Shown here: one piece after another, positions 1 to 6,469 of the stretch
How the letters are laid out: every line of letters starts with the position of its first letter
Position numbering within the stretch: the first letter of the stretch is position 1
NCBI GenBank assembly: GCA_024236175.1
Contig: JACKKY010000003.1
Coordinates: 124,001 to 188,000 of the forward strand
Reading direction: 5' to 3'
Source of the DNA: Novosphingobium sp.
Lineage (GTDB): Bacteria; Pseudomonadota; Alphaproteobacteria; Sphingomonadales; Sphingomonadaceae
Length of the DNA: 64,000 nt
Program-made: the position numbers and the translations under genes
Notes under the pieces: model-generated
What the model saw: the letters and a program-made list of their open reading frames with translations, nothing else
What the model was told of the DNA's origin: nothing
The model's database searches: none

Positions 1-74
1 TCCTCCACGCCCGAGGCGAGCAGCCCCGCGCGCAGGTCGATCATCGGCTGGAACTTGTCGAAGAGGTCGCTCAT
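1..74 (-). CDS. serine palmitoyltransferase-like protein, N-terminal fragment (cut by window edge)
   Basis: Only the first 24-25 codons are inside the window. They read MSDLFDKFQPMIDLRAG and end in a leucine-rich LLASGVEE stretch. From memory this resembles the N-terminus of sphingomonad serine palmitoyltransferase, the PLP enzyme that condenses serine with a fatty acyl thioester in the first step of sphingolipid synthesis. The ATG lies 21 bp downstream of the stop of an acyl carrier protein gene on the same strand, and that neighbour supports the call, because sphingolipid loci in alphaproteobacteria pair SPT with a dedicated ACP. No catalytic residue is visible here. The family could also be another alpha-oxoamine synthase such as KBL or ALAS. 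Confidence 0.55.
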   Translation of the reverse strand, partial: MSDLFDKFQPMIDLRAGLLASGVE

Positions 75-95
75 GTTGGTAGCCCCGGCGGCAGA

Positions 96-335
96 TCAGC
101 CCTGCAGCTTGACCACGGCGTCGATCAACTGCCCGTAGGTCTCGATCTCGGCCTGCTGGTTCATGCTGATGATGATGTCGAACTCGTCCTCGATCGCGGC
201 GACGAAATCCATCACGGTCAGGCTGTCGAACTCGAGGTCGCCGGAAAAGGTCGTCGTGTCGGCGATCTCTATCCCCTTCTTGTTGAAGGGCTCGATCAGC
301 GACCGGATGGTTGTATCAACGTCTGCTCGTTCCAT
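96..335 (-). CDS. acyl carrier protein, probably for sphingolipid synthesis
   Basis: A 79-residue acidic protein with the ACP signature around the phosphopantetheine serine, LEFDSLTVMDF at about residues 34-44 (Ser in DSL). Its length is typical of a free-standing ACP. The DSL serine would carry the acyl chain as a thioester. It sits directly upstream of the SPT-like gene and is probably co-transcribed with it, so it likely delivers the acyl group to SPT, as the dedicated ACP does in Caulobacter-type sphingolipid loci. This role is inferred from context. The general fatty-acid AcpP normally sits beside fabF/fabG, which are absent here. Confidence 0.8.
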   Translation of the reverse strand: MERADVDTTIRSLIEPFNKKGIEIADTTTFSGDLEFDSLTVMDFVAAIEDEFDIIISMNQQAEIETYGQLIDAVVKLQG

Positions 336-425
336 GGGGCCTTCCTAGGATGGGATTACGGCGCAAAAGCGGCGCGGTTCCGCTCTGTCAAGTTCGGCCT
401 GTGGAAGGCCCACGGTATCGCGATC

Positions 426-953
426 TCACGATCCTCGCGGGTTGACCACCGCGGAGAGGTAGGCATCGTCGCGCAAGGTGTCGGGCCCGCCTGCAATGGA
501 CTTCGGCAGCGGCTCCCGCGGCAGGGGGTCAAGTCGGTCGTATCGCAGGCGCCAGCTGGTAATCTTCCAGGCACCGTTGATCTTCCGGTAGGTTTCGTAT
601 TCGCGGCCATAGCCCTTGTAGCCGCAGCGTTCGCCGGTCTTGGGATCGGGCTGCCATTCGTTGTAGTCGTTGATCATCCAGATGCCTCTCGCCTCCGTCG
701 GGCCCTCGAAGGTGATCTCCGGCATCAGGAAGCGATGGAGGGAGGTCGCGCCCTTGAGCATGTCCCTTACGGCATAGGCGTAGGTCTCGCCGCCGTGCAT
801 GAGTTGGCCGTTGCCGAGGTCGAACGTCGCGTCGGGGGTGAACACGTTCTTGAAGCCTTCCCAGTCCTTGGCGTCGGCCAGGCGGCCGAAGCGGGCCTTG
901 AGCTCGATGATTTCCTTGTAGTCCAGCATCTGCTGCAGAAGCTCTTCAGACAT
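426..953 (-). CDS. SnoaL-like / NTF2-fold protein
   Basis: A 175-residue protein that opens with a helix (LDYKEIIELKARFGRLADAKDW), followed by the F-x-P-D-A-x-F-D-L strand typical of SnoaL-like NTF2-fold domains. The fold forms a cone-shaped pocket used by small dehydratases, isomerases and aromatic-pathway accessory enzymes, so the substrate cannot be read from sequence. Two start ATGs exist at 959 and 953. The second has AGGAG six bases upstream and is preferred. It lies between divK and the ACP gene on the same strand, 90 bp from the ACP start. Any link to lipid synthesis is only positional. Confidence 0.7.
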   Translation of the reverse strand: MSEELLQQMLDYKEIIELKARFGRLADAKDWEGFKNVFTPDATFDLGNGQLMHGGETYAYAVRDMLKGATSLHRFLMPEITFEGPTEARGIWMINDYNEWQPDPKTGERCGYKGYGREYETYRKINGAWKITSWRLRYDRLDPLPREPLPKSIAGGPDTLRDDAYLSAVVNPRGS

Positions 954-999
954 TTGCATCTCCTGTCCCGTCCTGGGCGCACCTTCTTGCGGCGCCTCA

Positions 1000-1365
1000 C
1001 TAATCGATAAGCGCTTTCACCGAAGCCATGAACGGCCCGATCGAAACCGGCTTGGCGAGGTAGTTGTCCGCACCCGCATCGCGGATCCGCTCCTCGTCCC
1101 CCTTGCCGGCATAGGCGGTCACAGCAAGCACGGGGATGGAGCGCAGCACCCGGTCGGCCTTGGCGGCCTCTATCAGGTCCAGGCCGGAAACGTTCGGCAG
1201 CTGGATGTCCATGATGATCAGGTTCGGCACGAAGCTGCGCGCCTTGTCCAGCGCGTCGAGCCCGTCGGACACCGGCTCGACGGCGTAGCCCTGGCTTTTC
1301 AGCACGTCGCAGAACAACTTCCGGTTGAGGTCGTTGTCCTCGACAACGAGGATTCGCTTTGCCAT
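1000..1365 (-). CDS. divK: single-domain response regulator, DivK-like
   Basis: A 121-residue stand-alone receiver domain with no output domain. The acidic pair is in VVEDND, the phospho-acceptor is Asp53 in LIIMDIQLP, the conserved Thr is in LAVTAYA, and the switch Lys is in YLAKPVS. Length, the IMD phospho-site at 53 and overall sequence fit DivK, the essential alphaproteobacterial cell-cycle regulator that signals to the CtrA pathway through DivJ, PleC and DivL. The usual partner pleD is not adjacent. A 23-bp dyad (1408-1430) lies 43-65 bp upstream of the start and could regulate it. Another CheY-like receiver is possible but less likely. Confidence 0.78.
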   Translation of the reverse strand: MAKRILVVEDNDLNRKLFCDVLKSQGYAVEPVSDGLDALDKARSFVPNLIIMDIQLPNVSGLDLIEAAKADRVLRSIPVLAVTAYAGKGDEERIRDAGADNYLAKPVSIGPFMASVKALID

Positions 1366-1407
1366 TCGCTTCCCTTGCGGATGCGGTATCGAGCACTGAT
1401 CTATAGT

Positions 1408-1430
1408 CTGTTTCAGTCAGACTGAAACAG
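1408..1430. promoter_or_regulatory. 23-bp perfect dyad upstream of divK
   Basis: The arms CTGTTTCAGT (1408-1417) and ACTGAAACAG (1421-1430) are perfectly complementary around the 3-bp centre CAG. The site is 43 bp upstream of the divK start and directly abuts the REP-like palindrome that begins at 1433. It could be a binding site for a dimeric repressor or a small hairpin. There is no T-tract after it, so it is not a typical terminator. Confidence 0.55.
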
Positions 1431-1432
1431 GT

Positions 1433-1506
1433 GCGGCACCAGCCCACTCCCCCACCCAACGGCAGTATTTTGTGGGTGGCCGAGTGGGGGAGTGGGCTGG
1501 TGCCGC
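1433..1506. repeat. REP-like palindromic element, copy 1
   Basis: Outer arms of 23 bp (1433-1455 and 1484-1506, GCGGCACCAGCCCACT... and its complement) match perfectly. An inner CACCCA/TGGGTG pair flanks a 14-nt loop at 1459-1472. The right arm is 8 nt longer inside than the left, as if the left arm had lost CTCGGCCA. The element is clearly related to the one at 38106-38181: same length class, the same GGCACC outer ends, the same CACCCA...TGGGTGGCCG core and a loop of the same size. Arm differences between the copies are compensated in both arms. It lies between divK and the DUF3572 gene. Confidence 0.8.
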
Positions 1507-1553
1507 TGCCACGGAAGTGGAATACTGTTTATTCAAGCGAAAGGGAGCTGACA

Positions 1554-1829
1554 ATTCTTCGCGATCGATCATCCCCGGCTGCCGATCCGGAAGCCCTCGC
1601 GCTCAATGCGCTCGGCTGGGTGCTGGGCGATGAGGATCGAGCCTTGCGGCTGCTGGCGCTGACCGGCCTGACGCCCGACGCTTTGCGCGAACGGCTGGGC
1701 GAGCGGCAGGTGCTTGCCGCCGTGCTCGATTTTCTTTGCGCCCACGAACCGGACCTGCTCGCCGCCGCCGATGCTTTGGGCATTGAACCGCAGGAGATTG
1801 CGGACGCCCGCGAAAGGCTCGTCGCATGA
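1554..1829 (+). CDS. DUF3572 family protein (start codon uncertain)
   Basis: About 91 residues (DPEALALNALGWVLGDEDRALRLL..., LGERQVLAAVLDFLCAHEPDLL) matching the small helical DUF3572 family of alphaproteobacteria, whose function is unknown. There is no ATG, GTG or TTG in frame between the REP-like palindrome and residue V22 of the core. The only good ribosome site, AAGGGAG at 1541-1547, points to ATT at 1554 or CTG at 1548. The in-frame GTGs at 1431-1500 lie inside the palindrome and would add non-homologous residues. The stop overlaps the start of the HAD gene (ATGA), so this is the first gene of a coupled five-gene operon. Confidence 0.7.
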   Translation: MLRDRSSPAADPEALALNALGWVLGDEDRALRLLALTGLTPDALRERLGERQVLAAVLDFLCAHEPDLLAAADALGIEPQEIADARERLVA

Positions 1830-2458
1830 GCCGGCCGCTCATCATATCCGACTGCGATGAGGTGCTGCTCTACATGGTTGCGCCATTTCGCGACTGGTTG
1901 TCCGAGCAGCATGGGATCGTGTTCGACCTGAAGGGCCGCGATTTCGCCAATTCCATGAGGTATCGAGAAAGCGGAGAAGTCGTCTCGCAGGAGGATATCT
2001 GGCGATTCCTCGGCTTGTTCTTCGATAGCGAGATGCACCGGCAGGCGCCGGTTGCCGGTGCGGTGGCGGCGATGACGGCACTGGCCGAGCACGCCGATGT
2101 GGTCGTGCTGACCAATCTGATGGATCATCGCCAGGAAGCGCGTACCCGCCAGCTGGCCGAACACGGGCTCGATCTGAGAGTGTTCACCAACCAGGGGCCG
2201 AAGGGACCTGCATTGCAGGCGATCCTCGACGAATACAGCCCGGCCGGTGCGATCTTCATCGACGACCTGGCGCAGCATCATGGCTCGGTCGCCGAACTGG
2301 CGCCGCATGTATCGCGCCTTCACCTTTGTGCGGAGCCGACGCTCGCACCGCATATCGATTGCGCTCACGAAGCTGGTCACGCCCATGCCCGGATCGACGA
2401 CTGGGACAACGCCTTGTCCTGGCTGCTGGAGAGGATTTACGCCGACAATGATGACTGA
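1826..2458 (+). CDS. HAD-superfamily hydrolase
   Basis: A 210-residue protein with HAD motif I near the N-terminus (IISDCDEV, the two Asp being nucleophile and acid/base), motif II in VVVLTNL (Thr), and a motif IV-like IFIDDLAQHH with two acidic residues. This is the layout of magnesium-dependent phosphatases. The substrate is unknown. Its ATG overlaps the stop of the DUF3572 gene, and its own stop lies 8 bp inside the RidA-like gene, so the three are translationally coupled. No membrane segment or signal peptide is visible. Confidence 0.75.
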   Translation: MSRPLIISDCDEVLLYMVAPFRDWLSEQHGIVFDLKGRDFANSMRYRESGEVVSQEDIWRFLGLFFDSEMHRQAPVAGAVAAMTALAEHADVVVLTNLMDHRQEARTRQLAEHGLDLRVFTNQGPKGPALQAILDEYSPAGAIFIDDLAQHHGSVAELAPHVSRLHLCAEPTLAPHIDCAHEAGHAHARIDDWDNALSWLLERIYADNDD

Positions 2459-2921
2459 TGCCGAGATCGAAGCCAGGCTTTCCGGACTGGGACTTGTGCT
2501 GCCCGAACCCGCCGCGCCCGTCGCCGCCTACGTACCTGTCGTGGTCGCAGGCGGACTGGCGCATGTATCGGGCCAGTTGCCTTTCGTGGACGGCAAGCTG
2601 GTGACCGGTCGCCTCGGCGAGGACGTTTCGCTCGAGCAGGGCACGGCCGCTGCCCAGGCATGCGGCCTGATGATCCTTGCCCAGCTCAAGGCTGCGCTCG
2701 GCTCGCTTTCGCGTATCGAGCGGATCGTGAAGCTCGGTGCTTTCGTGAACTCGACCGCCGATTTCACCGAGCAGCCCAAGGTTGCGAACGGCGCTTCGGA
2801 ATTGATGGCAGCGGTTTTCGACGATGCCGGACGGCACGCCCGCAGCGCGGTCGGTGTGCCGGTCCTGCCGCTCGGCGCCGCGGTGGAGGTCGACGCGATT
2901 GCCGCTGTTCGCACTGATTGA
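2448..2921 (+). CDS. RidA (YjgF/UK114) family protein
   Basis: A 157-residue member of the YjgF/RidA family in its longer form of about 155 aa. The N-terminal stretch leads into AGGLAHVSGQLPFVDGK, and the C-terminus has SAVGVPVLPLGAAVEVDAIA, where the family places its ligand-binding residues. In canonical RidA an arginine late in the chain binds the 2-aminoacrylate or imine carboxylate. Here that position reads RSAVGV, consistent with a RidA-like fold, but the exact activity is uncertain. Tandem ATGs at 2448 and 2451 overlap the end of the HAD gene. Confidence 0.82.
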   Translation: MMTDAEIEARLSGLGLVLPEPAAPVAAYVPVVVAGGLAHVSGQLPFVDGKLVTGRLGEDVSLEQGTAAAQACGLMILAQLKAALGSLSRIERIVKLGAFVNSTADFTEQPKVANGASELMAAVFDDAGRHARSAVGVPVLPLGAAVEVDAIAAVRTD

Positions 2922-3675
2922 CCGCTGGCTTGCGCCGGCCCCCGGGGCAGGCAGGGTCGCCTGGATCGCCGGGCGGCTATTCGCGCACCGGGGTCTTCAC
3001 GGTCCGGGCATGCCGGAGAACTCTCCTGCCGCTTTCGCCGCCGCGATCGGGCGTGGCCTCGGTATCGAATGCGACGTCCAGAAATCCAGCGACGGGCAGG
3101 CAATGGTCTTCCACGACTGGGAGCTTGACCGGCTGACCGGAGAGGCGGGCCCGGTGGACAGGCGCAGTGCCGAACAGCTCGGCCGGATCACGCTGACCGG
3201 CAGCGAGGACGGCATTCCCACGCTTCGCCAGCTGCTCGACCGGGTGGCCGGCAGCGTTCCGATCCTCATCGAAGTGAAATCGCGCAAAGACAGGCCGGTT
3301 CCGCCGCTGTGCCTGGCAGTCAGGCGAGTGCTCGAAGGCTATCGCTGGCCTCACGCGGTGATGAGCTTCGATCCGCGAGTGTCGGCGTGGTTCGCCCGCC
3401 ATTCCCCGCAGACGGTGCGCGGACTGGTCGTGACGGAGGAAGGCAGCAGGGCGTTGCCGGGGCAGATCCGTCGCCATCTGTCCTTGTGGCACGCCCGGCC
3501 CGATTTCCTTGCCTATGACGTTCGCGACCTGCCCAGCAGCTTCGCAGCCGCGCAACGTCGTCGCGGACTGCCGGTGGCGACCTGGACGGTGCGCAGCGCA
3601 GAGCTTCGCCGGATCGCCACGGATCACGCCGATGCGCCGATCGCCGAGGGCGCCGGGCTGGAGCCGCTCCCGTGA
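2899..3675 (+). CDS. glycerophosphodiester phosphodiesterase family protein
   Basis: About 258 residues with the GDPD signature: FAHRGLHG followed by PENSPAAF, then GIECDVQKSSDGQAMVFHDWELDRLTG (Glu, Asp and the second catalytic His), and later LIEVKS. The family hydrolyses glycerophosphodiesters to glycerol-3-phosphate and an alcohol using a divalent metal. I chose the TTG at 2899 because GGAGG (2885-2889) lies nine bases upstream. The upstream ATG at 2824 would add frame-shadow sequence of ridA. The start overlaps the RidA gene and the stop overlaps the next gene (GTGA). The protein lacks a signal peptide and is probably cytoplasmic. Confidence 0.85.
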   Translation: MPLFALIDRWLAPAPGAGRVAWIAGRLFAHRGLHGPGMPENSPAAFAAAIGRGLGIECDVQKSSDGQAMVFHDWELDRLTGEAGPVDRRSAEQLGRITLTGSEDGIPTLRQLLDRVAGSVPILIEVKSRKDRPVPPLCLAVRRVLEGYRWPHAVMSFDPRVSAWFARHSPQTVRGLVVTEEGSRALPGQIRRHLSLWHARPDFLAYDVRDLPSSFAAAQRRRGLPVATWTVRSAELRRIATDHADAPIAEGAGLEPLP

Positions 3676-4808
3676 GCGAGGGCGACCATACGGTCCGGGT
3701 CGCGGACGACGTCGGGTCGTTCTCGCCGCAGCAGTGGGACGCGCTTGCCGGCGGCGGCAATCCGTTCGTCAGCCATGCTTTCCTGTCGGCGCTGGAAGAT
3801 TCCGGAAGCGTCGGCGGGCATAGCGGATGGATTCCGGCGCCGATGGTCATGGAAGGGCCGGACGGGAAACTTGTCGCGGCTTTGCCTGCTTATTTCAAGG
3901 ACCACAGCCAGGGCGAATTCGTCTTCGATCACAGCTGGGCGGATGCGTGGCACCGCGCCGGTGGGCGGTATTACCCCAAGTTGCAGATCTCGGTTCCCTT
4001 CACGCCGGCAACCGGTCCGCGAGTGCTGTCGCGCCAGGAAGCGCTCGCCGCGCCGCTGCTGGCGGCCGCCGAGGAGCTCTGCAATGTCCACGGCCTCTCG
4101 TCGGCGCATGCGACATTCATTGAACCGGAGCAGGTGCATCTGTTCGAGAATGCCGGCTGGCTGATCCGCAATGATATCCAGTTTCATTGGGAAAATCGCG
4201 GATATGCGAGCTTTGATGAATTCCTCGGAGCCTTGTCCTCCCGCAAGCGCAAGGACATCCGCAAGGAACGGGCGGCCGCGCAGGAAGGCCTGGAGATCAG
4301 GGCGCTGACCGGCAAGGAAATCCTGCCGGAACACTGGGACGCGTTCTGGCACTTTTACCAGGACACCGGCATGCGCAAATGGGGCACTCCCTACCTGACA
4401 CGCGAGGCTTTTGCCCTGCTGGACGACCGCATGGCTGAGCGTATCTTGCTGGTGCTGGCATTCCTGGACGGCAAGCCTGTTGCAGGCGCGCTCAATTTCA
4501 TCGGCGCGGACGCGCTATACGGCCGCTACTGGGGTGCGCTGATCGACAAGCGCTTCCTGCATTTCGAGCTGTGCTACTATCAGGCGATCGATGCCGCGAT
4601 CGCGCTTGGCCTGAAACGGGTGGAAGCGGGGGCGCAGGGCGGTCACAAGCTGGCGCGCGGCTATGAGCCGGTGCGGACATACTCCGCACATTACATCGCG
4701 CACGAAAGTTTTCGGGAAGCGGTGGCGGAATTCCTGGAGCGCGAGAAGGCGGGCGTCAGCCAGGACCAGCTCTACCTTGGAACGCGGACGCCGTTCCGGA
4801 AGGAGTGA
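3672..4808 (+). CDS. FemAB-like / GNAT-fold N-acyltransferase (COG3146, DUF482)
   Basis: A 378-residue protein of the COG3146 (PF04339) family. Recognisable stretches are NPFVSHAFLSALEDSGS near the N-terminus, YFKDHSQGEFVFDHSWADAW, YYPKLQISVPFTPATGPR, RKRKDIRKERAAA, and the C-terminal EAGAQGGHKLARGYEPVRTYSAHY. The fold is that of two GNAT domains, as in FemX-type aminoacyl or acyl transferases. The real substrate is not established for the family. The GTG start overlaps the GDPD stop. It is the last gene of the DUF3572-HAD-RidA-GDPD operon and converges on the Sel1 gene. Confidence 0.85.
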   Translation: MSEGDHTVRVADDVGSFSPQQWDALAGGGNPFVSHAFLSALEDSGSVGGHSGWIPAPMVMEGPDGKLVAALPAYFKDHSQGEFVFDHSWADAWHRAGGRYYPKLQISVPFTPATGPRVLSRQEALAAPLLAAAEELCNVHGLSSAHATFIEPEQVHLFENAGWLIRNDIQFHWENRGYASFDEFLGALSSRKRKDIRKERAAAQEGLEIRALTGKEILPEHWDAFWHFYQDTGMRKWGTPYLTREAFALLDDRMAERILLVLAFLDGKPVAGALNFIGADALYGRYWGALIDKRFLHFELCYYQAIDAAIALGLKRVEAGAQGGHKLARGYEPVRTYSAHYIAHESFREAVAEFLEREKAGVSQDQLYLGTRTPFRKE

Positions 4809-4815
4809 GGAAAAG

Positions 4816-5124
4816 TCAGGCCGCCTTGCGGGTCGAGGCGGCGATCCACTCGCGGGCGCGGCGCTGTGCCTCGGCAATCTCGCGCGCGGTCATTTCCTCG
4901 GAGACGTCGGCGCGGCACAACTGGGCCTGTTCATGGCCGGAGACGGCCGCGAGATTGAACCACTTGTGGGCTTCGATGAGATCGCATTGCGCGCCGTGGC
5001 TTCCCGTGGAGAACGCGACGCCAAGGTCGAAATAGGCGGCAACATTTCCCTTTGCCGCGGCGGCAAGGCAGCGCGCCACCAGCTTGTCGGCATTGCCGCC
5101 GTCGTGAATTCTGGTCGTACCCAT
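4816..5124 (-). CDS. Sel1-repeat protein
   Basis: About 102 residues with one clear Sel1-like helical pair: AAAKGNVAAYFDLGVAFSTG and then LIEAHKWFNLAAVSGHEQAQ. A C-terminal amphipathic helix follows (MTAREIAEAQRRAREWIAA). Sel1 proteins are protein-protein adaptors. This short type is common in sphingomonads. ATG at 5124 gives the expected short N-terminus (MGTTRIHDGGNA); the frame stays open upstream but looks non-coding. A CtrA-like box lies 70-84 bp upstream. Confidence 0.7.
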   Translation of the reverse strand: MGTTRIHDGGNADKLVARCLAAAAKGNVAAYFDLGVAFSTGSHGAQCDLIEAHKWFNLAAVSGHEQAQLCRADVSEEMTAREIAEAQRRAREWIAASTRKAA

Positions 5125-5193
5125 GTTCTTGTACCCCAGCTGGCACGGACCCCTGTTGCCCGTCGCCTTCCGGGGCAAGCTGGCCGGTTATGG

Positions 5194-5208
5194 TCAACAA
5201 ATGGTTAA
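5194..5208 (-). promoter_or_regulatory. possible CtrA box (TTAA-N7-TTGA)
   Basis: On the minus strand the sequence reads TTAACCATTTGTTGA. It matches the alphaproteobacterial CtrA consensus TTAA-N7-TTAA with one mismatch and contains the favoured TTAACCAT half. It lies 70-84 bp upstream of the Sel1 gene and about 210 bp upstream of dksA on the other strand. A match to a short AT-rich motif in a single place is weak evidence. It is reported because a cell-cycle regulator gene, divK, is in the same window. Confidence 0.35.
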
Positions 5209-5417
5209 CGCCATCGCCGAAAAATTTCCGGGGACCTGAGATTGCCGAGGTTCTCCCTCCAAATCCAAGATTCCTTTGCGAAATGCCGGATTGTCGCTTG
5301 TGCGGGTCCGTGCCCGCAACTATAGGCGCGGCAACCTTGGTTCGCGGTGGGTTGCCGGAAAAATCCGGAACCGCAGGACATTCGAGCGGTCCGGGGAGGA
5401 GTGATGCGGAGATATTG

Positions 5418-5876
5418 ATGGCAGCGGTCCATGCGGACGATATCGATGTGCTGGCCAAGGCCAAGCGATCGATTGGCGGGGACTACGTCCCCAGCGAAGA
5501 CGAACCCTATATGTGCGATGCGCAGTGCGACTATTTCCGTCGCCTGTTGCTCGCCTGGAAGCGATCGATCCTCGATGCTTCCGCAGGCACGTTGCAGCAG
5601 CTGCAGGACGGTCCGATCCGCGAGCCCGACCTCAATGACCGGGCATCGAGCGAGACGGACTGGGGCATCGAACTGAGAACGCGGGACCGGCAACGCAAGC
5701 TGATCGCCAAGATCGATTCCGCGCTGCGCCGGATCGACGAAGGTGAATACGGCTTTTGCGAAGTAACGGGCGAGCCGATCGGGCTTGGCCGACTGATTGC
5801 CCGTCCGATTGCGACGATGACAGTCGAGGCGCAGGAAGCGCACGAACGCCGCGAAAAGGTCTCGCGGGACGATTAA
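5418..5876 (+). CDS. dksA: RNA polymerase-binding transcription factor DksA
   Basis: About 152 residues with the DksA coiled-coil region (YFRRLLLAWKRSILDASAGTLQQLQ), the tip segment EPDLNDRASSETDWGIELRTRDRQ, and the C-terminal globular domain with its long terminal helix (VEAQEAHERREKVSRDD). DksA inserts into the RNA polymerase secondary channel and acts with ppGpp. The zinc finger is degenerate: FCEVTGEPIGLGRLIARP keeps one Cys where the E. coli protein has four, as in many alphaproteobacterial DksA proteins. ATG at 5418 is preceded by GGAG at six bases. An upstream open stretch is rejected as start. The 290 bp before the gene hold only the Sel1 promoter region. Confidence 0.88.
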   Translation: MAAVHADDIDVLAKAKRSIGGDYVPSEDEPYMCDAQCDYFRRLLLAWKRSILDASAGTLQQLQDGPIREPDLNDRASSETDWGIELRTRDRQRKLIAKIDSALRRIDEGEYGFCEVTGEPIGLGRLIARPIATMTVEAQEAHERREKVSRDD

Positions 5877-6017
5877 TCGAAAGAATACAACAGGGTATTT
5901 TTTCGTTAAGCATTTTTTTGCCGTTTTGCTTTATCAGCCTGAGCCTCGCTGCCGCAGTTACCGCGACAGCGGGAACGCGTTTGGAATTACAGACCCAGCA
6001 AGGTGCCAGGCGACAAG

Positions 6018-6380
6018 ATGGACGGGAACGAAAACAGGCAAATCGGCCGGGACAGTCTGTTCCTGATGGCCGACCTGCGTGTTGACGGGCTCGATGGCGA
6101 ACATCGCATCAAGGTTCGCAACCTTTCTTCCGGCGGCATGATGGGGGAAGGCGCGGTCCGCGTCGCACGCGGTGCCATCGTTTCCGTGAATATCCGCAAC
6201 CTCGGCTGGGTCGAAGGCACGGTCGCCTGGGTCCAGGACAACCGTTTCGGCGTAGCCTTCCGTGACGAGATCGATCCGAAGATCGCGCGTGCCCCGGTCA
6301 GTGAGGGCGGACATACGCCTCGCTTCACAAGGCCGCCGTTGCCGGGCGGTGCAAGCGGCTCGCAACTGCGCAAGATCTGA
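6018..6380 (+). CDS. PilZ-domain protein
   Basis: About 120 residues and a single PilZ domain: RDSLFLMADLRVDG, then RIKVRNLSSGGMMGEG, which carries the (D/N)xSxxG motif of PilZ, and a closing strand WVQDNRFGVAFRDEID. PilZ domains often bind cyclic di-GMP, but the N-terminal RxxxR part is weak here (the Arg residues before DSLF are spaced differently), so c-di-GMP binding is not certain. A GTG at 6003 would add five residues. It lies 140 bp after dksA in the same direction. A GGDEF protein is encoded elsewhere in the window (24093-25805). Confidence 0.72.
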   Translation: MDGNENRQIGRDSLFLMADLRVDGLDGEHRIKVRNLSSGGMMGEGAVRVARGAIVSVNIRNLGWVEGTVAWVQDNRFGVAFRDEIDPKIARAPVSEGGHTPRFTRPPLPGGASGSQLRKI

Positions 6381-6469
6381 TTGTGACGCCCGGCGGGCGC
6401 TCACCGATCTATTTCCCGGCTAGAACCACCTGCGGCGCTTTCCCTTTCGGCTGACAGGGTTTAGGTCGG

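Noticed and set aside
1431..1506. The palindrome as coding sequence of the DUF3572 gene from the GTG at 1431
   Set aside because: The encoded Pro/Gly-rich peptide is just the hairpin and is not shared with the protein family.
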